Assembly: GCA_937967505.1 (NCBI GenBank)
Contig: CALCJM010000031.1
Location: 1 to 45,014 of the forward strand
DNA from: an uncultured Pirellulaceae bacterium
GTDB lineage: Bacteria; Planctomycetota; Planctomycetia; Pirellulales; Pirellulaceae
DNA: 45,014 bases
Direction of reading: 5' to 3'
Made by a program: the position numbers and the translations under genes. The notes under the pieces are model-generated. The model had not been told where the DNA came from, searched no databases, and was given only the letters and a program-made list of their open reading frames with translations. Positions within the stretch are counted from its first letter, which is position 1; every line of letters begins with the position of its first letter. Positions 1-7,982 of the stretch are shown piece after piece.

Positions 1-250
1 GCGCGAGTTGGCAGAGATCGATGCAGGGATCCAGGCACACTTAATCGACGGCAAGGCGGACTTGCAGGAGTCATGGTTTGAGGGTGTGGAAAATGTACTG
101 GTCACCGCCGGAGCAAGTGCCCCCGAAACCGTCGTGGAAGAATGCATCGAGTGGATGAAGGAGAAGTACAACGCTCAAGTGGAACCGGTAATGGTCCGGG
201 AAGAGAATGTGAGTTTCCCGCTGCCAAAAAAATTGCGACAGCTTTCCTGA
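1..250 (+). CDS. ispH: 4-hydroxy-3-methylbut-2-enyl diphosphate reductase (IspH/LytB), C-terminal fragment
   Basis: Only the last 82 or so residues are present; the gene begins before the window and the open frame runs from base 2 to the TGA at 248-250. The visible stretch VLVTAGASAPETVVEE is the conserved C-terminal segment of IspH, where a cysteine-free TAGAS(A/T)P motif helps bind the diphosphate of the substrate. The protein is a 4Fe-4S enzyme making IPP and DMAPP in the last step of the MEP pathway in the cytosol. The tail ends in FPLPKKLRQLS, the usual ending for this family. Assignment rests on this short region only; iron-sulfur cysteines lie outside the window. The next gene is on the opposite strand and converges, with about 20 bases between stop codons. 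Confidence 0.9.
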   Translation, partial: RELAEIDAGIQAHLIDGKADLQESWFEGVENVLVTAGASAPETVVEECIEWMKEKYNAQVEPVMVREENVSFPLPKKLRQLS

Positions 251-270
251 TTACTGAACCAGTTGCTGAA

Positions 271-1536
271 TTACTCTGCATCGGGCCTTCGTGCGGCCAA
301 TTCCGCGGCATCAATCCTGCCAAACAGAATATCGGTCGTCGGATCGTGCCCCTGTAGGATGATCGATCCTGCGTCAAGCCTCAGTCCCCTGCGCGGGTTG
401 GCATGGGGCTTACGGTTGTCGGTCCAGTCGGTCACCTGATAGCCGTTGACCCACACACTGACATGCGGCCCAACCGCCACAATCGTTTTGGTAAACCATT
501 CCCGATCCCGCGCGTTGACGCGCCGGGCATCCTGCCGGCGAAAGATTCCACCGGTTCCGCAATCGACCGGTTGTGTTGGATCACCACTATGAAACTGATT
601 CTGGATCTGACTCTCGTACCCGTTGGTAAATTCACCGGGAATACTACGGAAAAAGATGCCCGAATTCAGCCCCCGGGCATTGGTTCTACAGCTGGCCTGT
701 AGAACGAAATCACCCAACCGCTTCTTGCTCTCCAATTGCCCGCGTCCCGAGGTCATTTTTAAATCACCATCGTCAGTCACCTGAAAAGAACTGGCCCGTT
801 TTTCGGCATCGTTCCAGCCATCTAGGTTCTTGCGATTAAACATTGGCGTCAGCCCCAACGGTTTCAGGAATACATTTTTAAAGGCAATGTTGCCACTGTT
901 GAATTGCAGACCGATGAATCCACGCCCCGGATTATCCGCCACCAAATCATTGACCTGTTGACCATTGCTCCACACGGTCACCTTTGGTCCGATGCAGACC
1001 ACCTCCATCCGGTTCCAGCCGCCAATCTTTTCTCCCACCGGACCGGTTGCCTTCCGCCGTCCAACAATTCCGGCGGTCGGAAAAGGGTTATCTGCCGGGG
1101 CAATATTGACCTCGAAACAATCCGATGTCACGTTCTTAGGCCGAGGACTGGTGCGGACGAAGATACCGCTGTTGGTGGTTACACCGGCCCGATATTCCAG
1201 TGACAAGTGAAAATCCGCAAACTGGGATGTCGTTCTCAGTAGCCCCATCTCGCCAGAAGCAGCGGCTATCATTCCGTCAGCGACGCTCCAATCCACCTCT
1301 GATTCGGCCCGCCACCCGTACAAAGACTGTCCATCAAACAATCCGATCCAGCCGGCGGCAATCGAATCCACGGAAAGCTGATTGTCGGAGATAACCTGCG
1401 GAGCAACCGCTGTCCCGGCCGCGGCGGCCTGATTAGCCGGCGACTGGCCTACACACGCGCCGAGACACAAGACCACGTTCATCAGACAGACGTTTGTTAC
1501 GATCATCCGTATCACAAGGGAAAAATCACATTTCAT
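271..1536 (-). CDS. secreted lipoprotein-like protein with two DUF1080 (3-keto-disaccharide hydrolase type) domains
   Basis: 421 residues. The N terminus has a hydrophobic stretch ending in LGAC (Cys28), which resembles a lipobox, so export and lipid anchoring are likely. Two similar jelly-roll domains follow: about residues 60-225, opening WIGLFDGQSLYGW, and about 228-415, opening MFNRKNLDGWND. Each ends with the typical WNRMEVVCIGP or WFTKTIVAVGP strand followed by VxVWxNGxQV. This is the DUF1080 family, very abundant in planctomycetes and linked to glycan breakdown (3-keto-glycoside hydrolysis in characterised members). Substrate is unknown here. A near-perfect palindrome touches the start codon on the upstream side, and no clear Shine-Dalgarno is visible; Met11 (base 1506) is an alternative start. 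Stands alone between convergent ispH and a divergent reductase gene. Confidence 0.85.
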   Translation of the reverse strand: MKCDFSLVIRMIVTNVCLMNVVLCLGACVGQSPANQAAAAGTAVAPQVISDNQLSVDSIAAGWIGLFDGQSLYGWRAESEVDWSVADGMIAAASGEMGLLRTTSQFADFHLSLEYRAGVTTNSGIFVRTSPRPKNVTSDCFEVNIAPADNPFPTAGIVGRRKATGPVGEKIGGWNRMEVVCIGPKVTVWSNGQQVNDLVADNPGRGFIGLQFNSGNIAFKNVFLKPLGLTPMFNRKNLDGWNDAEKRASSFQVTDDGDLKMTSGRGQLESKKRLGDFVLQASCRTNARGLNSGIFFRSIPGEFTNGYESQIQNQFHSGDPTQPVDCGTGGIFRRQDARRVNARDREWFTKTIVAVGPHVSVWVNGYQVTDWTDNRKPHANPRRGLRLDAGSIILQGHDPTTDILFGRIDAAELAARRPDAE

Positions 1537-1560
1537 GGCCCAAAATCGGCCGTTTTGGCC
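1537..1560. promoter_or_regulatory. 24-bp palindrome abutting the DUF1080 start codon
   Basis: GGCC(C)AAAA(T)CGG is followed by CCGTTTTGGCC, giving an imperfect inverted repeat that ends directly at the ATG. As RNA it would form a hairpin covering the place where a ribosome binding site should lie; as DNA it could be an operator. Function is inference only. Confidence 0.35.
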
Positions 1561-1719
1561 AACGACAAGGGTGAGAAAGTTCCTGATATTTGCAGGACTT
1601 CCGTGGAATAAAAGCTATTTTCTACCATAATGGATACGCTCAATGCTAACGCTAAAGCTCTCCCTCAAACCTTTTTAAGGGTTTGAGTCCAACGGAGCCC
1701 GCTCGCCGGCAGCGTCATT

Positions 1720-3267
1720 TTGCAGCATATCCGACACCTTGAATTTATCTGCGTTCCGCCAAAAGCCACATCTGTGAACTCAACTCTGCTGCAGCGAAAA
1801 AATCACGACCGCCCCTACGTGCTGCTGACTGGCGGTACCGGACTGGTAGGCCAATACCTGTTGAAAGACTTTCTTTCATCCAACACGCGGCTGGCCGTCA
1901 TTGTACGGCCGGGCAAAAAGCTCGACGCGCGCGAACGCATCGAAGCCACCTTGCAGCGTTGGGAAAAACTGCTCGACCACCATTTGCCCCGGCCCGTCAT
2001 CCTGGTTGGCAACATCAATGCCCCCCACCTGGGATTAAGTGACCGGGATCGGTATTGGGTGGCCAATCATTGTGACACCATTGTTCACAACGCGGCAATC
2101 CTGAAGTTTGCGGGGGCCGACAAGCAGCAGGAGCCATGGCGCACCAATTGCGGTGGCACCAAAAATGTGCTTGAATTTGCCGCAGAAGCCCGCATTGGAC
2201 ACCTGCACTATGTCTCCACCGCTTACGTCTGTGGTGTGCGTGATTCGGTCGTGATGGAGTCCGAACTGGATGTCCGACAGAACTTTCGCAACGACTATGA
2301 AAGCAGCAAATTCGATGCGGAAAAACTGGTGGCCGCGGCAACCCACTTCAAAAGCAAGACAATTTATCGCCCGGCCGTCATTGTGGGTGACTCCCAAACC
2401 GGATTCACATCGACCTACCACGGTATGTTTCTCTACCTGCGACTGCTGTCGACATTGATTCCGCTTCAACAGCAGGACGAAAACGGCATTTATCAGACCC
2501 CAATCAAACTTCCCATGAGTGGTGACGAACCCCGGAATCTGGTGCCGGTCGATTGGGTGTCCAGCGTGATCTGTCATCTGGTGAAAACCAAAAGTGCACA
2601 CGGTCGCACGTTCCACCTAGTCCCCGACGAATGTTCCACAACACGCATGTTCATTGACGCCTGTTGCGAATACTTTCACTCAGGTGGCGTTGAGTACATG
2701 GGCGAGGGCGAACGTGTGGGAGATTCGGGTTTTGCGAAAATGTTTTTCCAAAACGCCCGCATCTACCAGGACTACGAAACGTCGGACCCGCACTTTGACA
2801 CAACCAATCTACGTAAATTTGCCGGCCACCTCGAGTGTCCCGTCATCGACGCCGACATGATCAAACGTTTCATCGCGTTTGGGGAATCCGATAAATGGGG
2901 GCGGCGACGCATCGAAAGCCCCAAGGTCGAAGCCTGGTTTGGCGACCAGTTTGAACGGATGAGCGCATTGCTGGAGCGCCTGTTTCACAGTGGCGCGGTC
3001 GATACAACGAATCAAAATTCAATGGTCGAAATTGGCGTCGATGTGCTGGGGCCGGGCGGAGGTCAGTGGACATTAAGCGGGTTTCGCGGCGGTGAGTTTC
3101 ACTGCCTGCCGGGTCTGCCACCCACACAAATCCCCACGTTGACCATCGATGCCAACCGACTGCAAGGCCTGCTGGCAGAGTTCGAAGAATTGGTTCACCA
3201 GCCCGCTGACAGCCAATGGGATGTGTTCGCCGAGAAATTCGGTGCCGCAATGACATTCGCCAACTAA
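1720..3267 (+). CDS. extended SDR / thioester-reductase-like NAD(P)-dependent protein
   Basis: 515 residues from a TTG codon; a GTG at 1774 is an alternative, and neither has a clear ribosome binding site, so the first 36 residues are doubtful. The Rossmann motif TGGTGLVGQY lies near residue 37, an IVHNAA segment and YVSTAYVCG follow, and YESSK carries the catalytic Tyr and Lys. The order and spacing match the NAD-binding-4 (male-sterility / thioester reductase) branch of extended SDRs, which reduce carrier-bound acyl thioesters or oxidise sugar nucleotides. After about residue 330 comes an extension that is not part of the SDR core; its last 100 residues (IGVDVLGPGGGQWTLSG onward) remind me of an SCP2-like sterol/lipid carrier fold, but weakly. 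No carrier protein or ligase gene is adjacent, so the substrate cannot be inferred. Confidence 0.75.
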   Translation: MQHIRHLEFICVPPKATSVNSTLLQRKNHDRPYVLLTGGTGLVGQYLLKDFLSSNTRLAVIVRPGKKLDARERIEATLQRWEKLLDHHLPRPVILVGNINAPHLGLSDRDRYWVANHCDTIVHNAAILKFAGADKQQEPWRTNCGGTKNVLEFAAEARIGHLHYVSTAYVCGVRDSVVMESELDVRQNFRNDYESSKFDAEKLVAAATHFKSKTIYRPAVIVGDSQTGFTSTYHGMFLYLRLLSTLIPLQQQDENGIYQTPIKLPMSGDEPRNLVPVDWVSSVICHLVKTKSAHGRTFHLVPDECSTTRMFIDACCEYFHSGGVEYMGEGERVGDSGFAKMFFQNARIYQDYETSDPHFDTTNLRKFAGHLECPVIDADMIKRFIAFGESDKWGRRRIESPKVEAWFGDQFERMSALLERLFHSGAVDTTNQNSMVEIGVDVLGPGGGQWTLSGFRGGEFHCLPGLPPTQIPTLTIDANRLQGLLAEFEELVHQPADSQWDVFAEKFGAAMTFAN

Positions 3268-3367
3268 CGGTTCGTCATTTCATGAGAGTAAGGGCTAGAG
3301 CAGTTCACCCCAAACCTCATTCCACCCCACCTCATTCCAATCCAAAATACCGTTCCAATAAATGGTT

Positions 3368-3468
3368 CAAGGCGACTGACAGTTGGGAATAGTTGGGTAT
3401 GGTTGGGAATTTACCACCCGTTACCGACGCTGCCAGCGTCGGAGCGAAGCTGGCAGCACCGCCAACGG
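3368..3468 (+). repeat. REP-like repeat, subfamily A, copy 1 (with three 10-bp tandem units)
   Basis: The core at 3419-3468 is an inverted pair, CGACGCTGCCAGCGTCG then GAAGCTGGCAGCACCGCC, bounded by CCGTTA and CCAACGG. Upstream flank AAGGCGACTGACAGTT (3369 on) also recurs, inverted, beside the copy at 20875-20953, so the repeat unit is longer than the hairpin. Between flank and core are exactly three decamers (AGTTGGGAAT, AGTTGGGTAT, GGTTGGGAAT; 3381-3410), against about one in the other copy. Lies between the SDR and glycosyltransferase stop codons. The rest of this gap holds two copies of CCTCATTCCA (3315, 3330). Confidence 0.8.
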
Positions 3469-3534
3469 TAAACTCTCCGGCAAACTCTCAACTGCCTATT
3501 CACTGATAAACACACGCGGCGGGCACTGTCTCTG

Positions 3535-4944
3535 TTAGTTGCGCGAGCGTTTCGAAAACCGACTGGCTGTGGTTGGCAAAATAACCTGCGGCGTGGAATC
3601 GTCATCATTCTCTGCGGCAAGCAAATCGCTCGAATCAGTACTGTCCCCTCGCAGGCTTGCAGCAACGTCTGTTTTTTCAATCAGCTCAACCGTGCCGTTG
3701 TTATTCACTTTGTAGCTGACACCCCGCCAAGCGACCTTGTCCATGGCGGCCGCTTGCCAGACCGTAAATGGGTACACGCACTGGGTCAACACGGTTCCAA
3801 CCAACTGCATCCAAGCGCTGGGCCCTTCCTCATCGGGTAACCGGTTAAAGCTGTCACGCTCCTTCAACACGCGCTGGTTGGACTGTTCAATCAACCACAG
3901 CAGCCACGAATTGACCACCTGCCAGGCGATGTACAACTGAATCAAAGTCCACATCGACCGGGTTTGTGCGCTGGCTAACATCAACAGGATCACCACCGGT
4001 GCACCAATCGCCACCAAACCGGAAGCCACCGCGTGTGCCGCAACCCACGACCAGCGCGGATGATGCAGTCGTACTGTCAGCAGCTGGCGTGAAATCCAGG
4101 AAAATGCACCGGCAAGTGACACACTGCCGGTGTTTTCAAGGACAAGGCCGGGCACGCGGTGAAGCTTCAAATTCTGTTTTTTTAGCTGACCGGTTAACGA
4201 TGTATCTTCACAGAACGAATGCCGCCAACGCTCCACCAGCCCACAACGCTCGACCGTTTCGGTGCGGAATGCCAACGAGCCCCCCCAAGGCACCTCATAC
4301 CGTTGCATTTGCACGATCGCCGCAGCGTTCCAGATCTTTCGCACCCAGGCTCCGGGACTGTTGGTCATCGGCGAATACCAACGGTTGCCCGTGGTAGCGC
4401 CCACCGTTGGATCGGCCAGTGGTGCCACCAGATCTGCCAACCACGCTTGATCCGGAACCGCATCGGCATCGATCAACGCAATCACCTCGTAACGCGACGG
4501 GATGGAGCGCATGGCTTGGGTGACCGCCGAGCATTTCAGGCTGCAGGTTTTGTGAGGGGCGCGCAATGTCTGCAGGTTGGGCTTGAACTTTCGGTCAGCG
4601 AAAAAGTTGGCAACGGTTTGCAGCGCAGGATCCTGATCGGAATCAACCACAATAAACAGCTGATAAACAGGGTAATCCTGACTGACCAGCCCCGTCAGAC
4701 ACTCGACCAAACTGCGCTCTTTGCCTTTCAGGCACAGGACAATCGCCGCCGGTGGCTGAAACGGTGCATTTTCGTCTGCCTCTTCCTGATCGGAAGCCGA
4801 TTCAAAACCTCCGCCATCGGTCAACATTTCCCCCTCAGGGGTGCTGCTGGCCATGAAAGAGTGATAGCCAAGCACATAAACCACCTGCATGGCGATCAGG
4901 CACAGGGCTATCATAGACAGCATAAAAGCAAGTAAGGATAACAT
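3535..4944 (-). CDS. family 2 glycosyltransferase, membrane-anchored (ceramide-glucosyltransferase-like)
   Basis: 469 residues. One N-terminal membrane segment (about 3-25), an acidic linker, then a GT-A domain: PAAIVLCLKGKE, the nucleotide-sugar and metal site IDADAVPD (158-165), the acceptor region WGGSLAFR, FCEDTSLTGQL with the catalytic-base-like ED, and a closing RLHHPRW motif. Two or three hydrophobic segments follow (about 305-385). This arrangement matches processive/ceramide-type GT2 (GT21-like) enzymes that put a sugar on a membrane lipid. The C-terminal 60 residues are polar and low in complexity. Start ATG at 4944 places the membrane segment at the very N terminus as the family expects. 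No sugar-nucleotide genes are adjacent; acceptor unknown. Confidence 0.8.
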   Translation of the reverse strand: MLSLLAFMLSMIALCLIAMQVVYVLGYHSFMASSTPEGEMLTDGGGFESASDQEEADENAPFQPPAAIVLCLKGKERSLVECLTGLVSQDYPVYQLFIVVDSDQDPALQTVANFFADRKFKPNLQTLRAPHKTCSLKCSAVTQAMRSIPSRYEVIALIDADAVPDQAWLADLVAPLADPTVGATTGNRWYSPMTNSPGAWVRKIWNAAAIVQMQRYEVPWGGSLAFRTETVERCGLVERWRHSFCEDTSLTGQLKKQNLKLHRVPGLVLENTGSVSLAGAFSWISRQLLTVRLHHPRWSWVAAHAVASGLVAIGAPVVILLMLASAQTRSMWTLIQLYIAWQVVNSWLLWLIEQSNQRVLKERDSFNRLPDEEGPSAWMQLVGTVLTQCVYPFTVWQAAAMDKVAWRGVSYKVNNNGTVELIEKTDVAASLRGDSTDSSDLLAAENDDDSTPQVILPTTASRFSKRSRN

Positions 4945-5137
4945 TGAGGCTACAGTTTAAAGAGAAGCATAAGGGTTGAGAGTAAGGGGGCAGCAACCCG
5001 CTTAATTCTAATTTGAGGTTACCCGATTCGGTGATCGGAATTGGCCGTTTTCCCGATTCTAAGGTAAAAACGTCGGCGTTTCTCCCTTGTTGGTGGCATT
5101 CAAGTGGGAACCACGGCGGCTAGATAACCGGTCAGGG

Positions 5138-6880
5138 TTAGTCTTTGACGCGTTCTAGGGCATCTTCTAGGAAATAATTCAAATCCTCAGAATCCTCGGC
5201 GTGCAAAACATTGTACGCGTGTGCGGCACTACGCGCGTGATAGAGTTGTTCGCTGAGATTAATATCGCGTGTGATCGCTGTCGCGAACGCTGCCAACACC
5301 TCAAGGTGACGATTGCGTTCACTTTCCGGCGTCGCCAACAACAGCACCGCGTGGACTGGCCTGCCATCGGGGGCCCCCAAGTCCAGACCTTTGCTGCTGA
5401 TGCCCAACACACCGCGTAATGGTGCATCGCTGTCGGTGATCGCATGGGGAATCATCAACCCCTGACCGAGACAGGTCGTCTCCTCATGTTCGCGTTTGAG
5501 CACCAGTTCAACAAATTCCTGTTGACCCATTTCCATCGGCGAAGTCGCGTACAGTAACGACGCCAACGACGTGACCACATCCTTTTTGCTGTCTCCCACC
5601 AGCCCCACGGTGATACGATGCTCCTGTAGGAAATCCAGCAATCGCGGACGATCCTTATGATCCTCTCCGGCCCACAGCAGGCTCAACCGCGTCGCCGACG
5701 GCCCCAGCAACTGATTAATTGCCAATGCAGCCAGACCAATTGTCGTCACTGTTGATTCGATATCGGGAAATTTCTGGGCGACGATCATCAGCAGCCCAAC
5801 CGCCACACCGCCGTGCGGCAGCAATGCGAAACCCAGATACTTGCGGACCTCGATCGGTCCCTGCGCCAGCGTCATGGCGCAGAAAGAACTGGCGACCTTG
5901 CCAACCAGTCGGGCCACAAAGTACAGCACGACCAGCCCTGCTGCGGCCGGCACCAATGAAAAGTCCAATCGCATCCCGGCCAAAGTAAAGAAAATCGCAA
6001 ACAGCACACCGCCGATGGACTGTAGGTAGGCTTCGGTGGAACGAACGGAATCGTGATTGACATTGGACAAAACGATACCGGCAAACGTGCACGACAAAAT
6101 CCCGGTGACGCCAAAGACCTCTGCCATCCCCCATGACGCCAGAATCACCGCCACCATGATCGGCCCTAAAAACGCCGGGCCAACGATCGTCCGGGTCAGA
6201 CCAACACCGATCAGGGAACAGACCGCGCCAATCAATAACGTCACGCCAAATTCGGTGCCTACCTGAATCAGCGATTGCACCCACGTGCTACCGTCGGCAT
6301 GGAAGGCCGCCACAAAAACAAACACGCCCACCGCAACCATGTCAATCAGCGCCACCGCCGCGACAAGTGTCTTGGTCAAAATGCCACGCGCCCGCGCCTC
6401 TTGGACAACCAATACCGTAGTACCGGGAGCGCCCGCGATGGCAACAGCCGCCAGAACAAGCGCCACTTTTTCGTTCACCACAAAATCACCCGACACCGGA
6501 ATCATGGGACCGATGAAATAGAGCGCTGCGGCAACAATCGTTGGTGTCAGAAGTGCTTCAAACAGCAGTAGAAACCCCAGTCGTTTTTCCGTGTTTCGCA
6601 GGTTGGCCATATACAACGCCGCACCCACCGTGAAAGCGATATACCCCAAAACAAAATTTGAAAATGGAGAATACGCCGCAATCTGTTCCGCAGGCAGAAT
6701 AAAATGAAACAGCCCCAGATTCTCGGCAGTTGGACGCAGTTGGTCCAGAGACAACAGCCTGAGCAAAATGCCCGTCCCTATCCAGCCGGTGACCTTGGGA
6801 AGTTTAATCTTGGCGACCAACTCGCCACCAACAATGCCGGCGACCAACACAACGGCCATTTTTAACAGGGGAGCTTCCAT
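5138..6880 (-). CDS. CPA2-type cation/proton antiporter with C-terminal PTS EIIA domain
   Basis: 580 residues from the ATG at 6880, chosen because the frame further upstream encodes a polar, proline- and arginine-rich stretch unlike a membrane protein. Residues 1-400 form about 12 membrane segments with antiporter signatures (GTGILLRLL near 36, FTVGAALY near 83, AGAPGTT near 149, FFTLAGMRLDF near 297). Residues about 415-570 match a type-2 (fructose/nitrogen) EIIA domain, with GLMIPHA placing the phosphorylatable histidine at 479. Family knowledge: such antiporters exchange Na+ or K+ for protons; EIIA(Ntr)-like domains couple ion transport to PTS phosphorylation state. Here the regulator appears covalently built in. 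No EI or HPr gene is in the window. Lies head to head with the hydrolase gene at 7165. Confidence 0.85.
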   Translation of the reverse strand: MEAPLLKMAVVLVAGIVGGELVAKIKLPKVTGWIGTGILLRLLSLDQLRPTAENLGLFHFILPAEQIAAYSPFSNFVLGYIAFTVGAALYMANLRNTEKRLGFLLLFEALLTPTIVAAALYFIGPMIPVSGDFVVNEKVALVLAAVAIAGAPGTTVLVVQEARARGILTKTLVAAVALIDMVAVGVFVFVAAFHADGSTWVQSLIQVGTEFGVTLLIGAVCSLIGVGLTRTIVGPAFLGPIMVAVILASWGMAEVFGVTGILSCTFAGIVLSNVNHDSVRSTEAYLQSIGGVLFAIFFTLAGMRLDFSLVPAAAGLVVLYFVARLVGKVASSFCAMTLAQGPIEVRKYLGFALLPHGGVAVGLLMIVAQKFPDIESTVTTIGLAALAINQLLGPSATRLSLLWAGEDHKDRPRLLDFLQEHRITVGLVGDSKKDVVTSLASLLYATSPMEMGQQEFVELVLKREHEETTCLGQGLMIPHAITDSDAPLRGVLGISSKGLDLGAPDGRPVHAVLLLATPESERNRHLEVLAAFATAITRDINLSEQLYHARSAAHAYNVLHAEDSEDLNYFLEDALERVKD

Positions 6881-7164
6881 ACAAATATTGCAAGGCTTGA
6901 GAGTTGGAAGAAGGGAAAGCGGACTAAATGAACAGCCCCAATAGCGTCTGGCTAACGGATGTCTATTTGCCGGACTCGCCCAACTTATCCGATTTCTGGA
7001 TGTTGTAAAACCCGATCTTGAGCCATTAGTGCTGTTTGGACGATGGAAGTTTATCGGTTCAACGGTCAGGACAGGATGGTTCCTCCCCTTGCACAATGGC
7101 CCGTTCTATCGACGTAAGCCTGCCCCAGAACCTGCCCAACAACCCACTCCGTAGCGAAAATCAC

Positions 7165-7806
7165 ATGAATTACCCAACCATTGGCAACCGCGAGGTGACA
7201 GTGCTGGTCCACGGATTGGCCGCACCGAAATTTGTAATGTGGCCGCTGGCACGGCGGCTGAAGAAACGTGGCTTTCACGTGATCAATCACGGCTACTGGA
7301 GCACCTTCGCTCGTATCGAACACCATGGCAAAAATTTGGCTAGGTTGATCAGTCGGCTGGAGGCCGATCCTCATGTCGATCGAATACACCTGGTCACTCA
7401 CAGCATGGGCTGTATTGTCTGTCGCTGGATCCTGGGGCAGCATCGCTTTGAGAAAATTGGTCGCTGGGTCATGTTGGCACCGCCCAATCGAGGTGCTCAT
7501 GCGGCCGATTTTCCCGGACGCTTTTTTGGCTGGCTGATGGTGCCAATGAGCCAACTTTCAGAGTCTTCAGACAGTTTCGTCAACCAGCTTCCAGACTTTC
7601 GCCGCGTCAATGACGTGGTGTTTTCGATCATGGAAGCCGCCCACGACCGAGTTATCCACCCGTCCAGCCTCGCACTTGAGGGACAGCAGGATTACAAGAT
7701 CGTCAACTGCCACCACGGCCCCATGCCACTAAACCGGCAGGTCATTGATTACGTCGATCAGTTCCTCCAAGGTCAGAACACAACCCCGCCTGAATATCCC
7801 GACTAA
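7165..7806 (+). CDS. alpha/beta hydrolase, lipase-like
   Basis: 213 residues from ATG 7165 (other in-frame starts at 7096 and 7036 would add residues without similarity to the fold). The first strand reads VTVLVHGLA, giving the oxyanion-hole HG; the nucleophile elbow is THSMG; the body contains MLAPPNRGAHAADF, as in triacylglycerol lipases and palmitoyl-esterase-like proteins; a late CHHGPMP offers the catalytic histidine. There is no signal peptide, so it is probably cytosolic, acting on an ester substrate that cannot be deduced. No Shine-Dalgarno is visible at any of the starts. Transcribed divergently from the antiporter gene; the 176 bases downstream carry only two copies of ACAGCACGACA. 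Confidence 0.75.
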   Translation: MNYPTIGNREVTVLVHGLAAPKFVMWPLARRLKKRGFHVINHGYWSTFARIEHHGKNLARLISRLEADPHVDRIHLVTHSMGCIVCRWILGQHRFEKIGRWVMLAPPNRGAHAADFPGRFFGWLMVPMSQLSESSDSFVNQLPDFRRVNDVVFSIMEAAHDRVIHPSSLALEGQQDYKIVNCHHGPMPLNRQVIDYVDQFLQGQNTTPPEYPD

Positions 7807-7982
7807 CAGATCAGTCCCATACTTTGCCACAGCCGAACGTTCCGCAACGTTGCCGCGATAAGGGTACTGGATTTCTCCGGAAATCCTTCAACCACTTGTT
7901 CGAATGAAATACTGGCAACGCTCACTACAGCACGACACCGCCCGCCACAGCACGACATCACCAATCAGACATCCAGCGGCCG

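Noticed and set aside
4219..4935. Plus-strand 238-codon frame
   Set aside because: Antisense of the GT2 gene, rich in Arg, Pro and His with no recognisable domain.
6881..7096. 72-residue N-terminal extension of the antiporter
   Set aside because: Polar, proline-rich, overlaps the divergent hydrolase gene start, and the ATG at 6880 starts directly before the first membrane helix.
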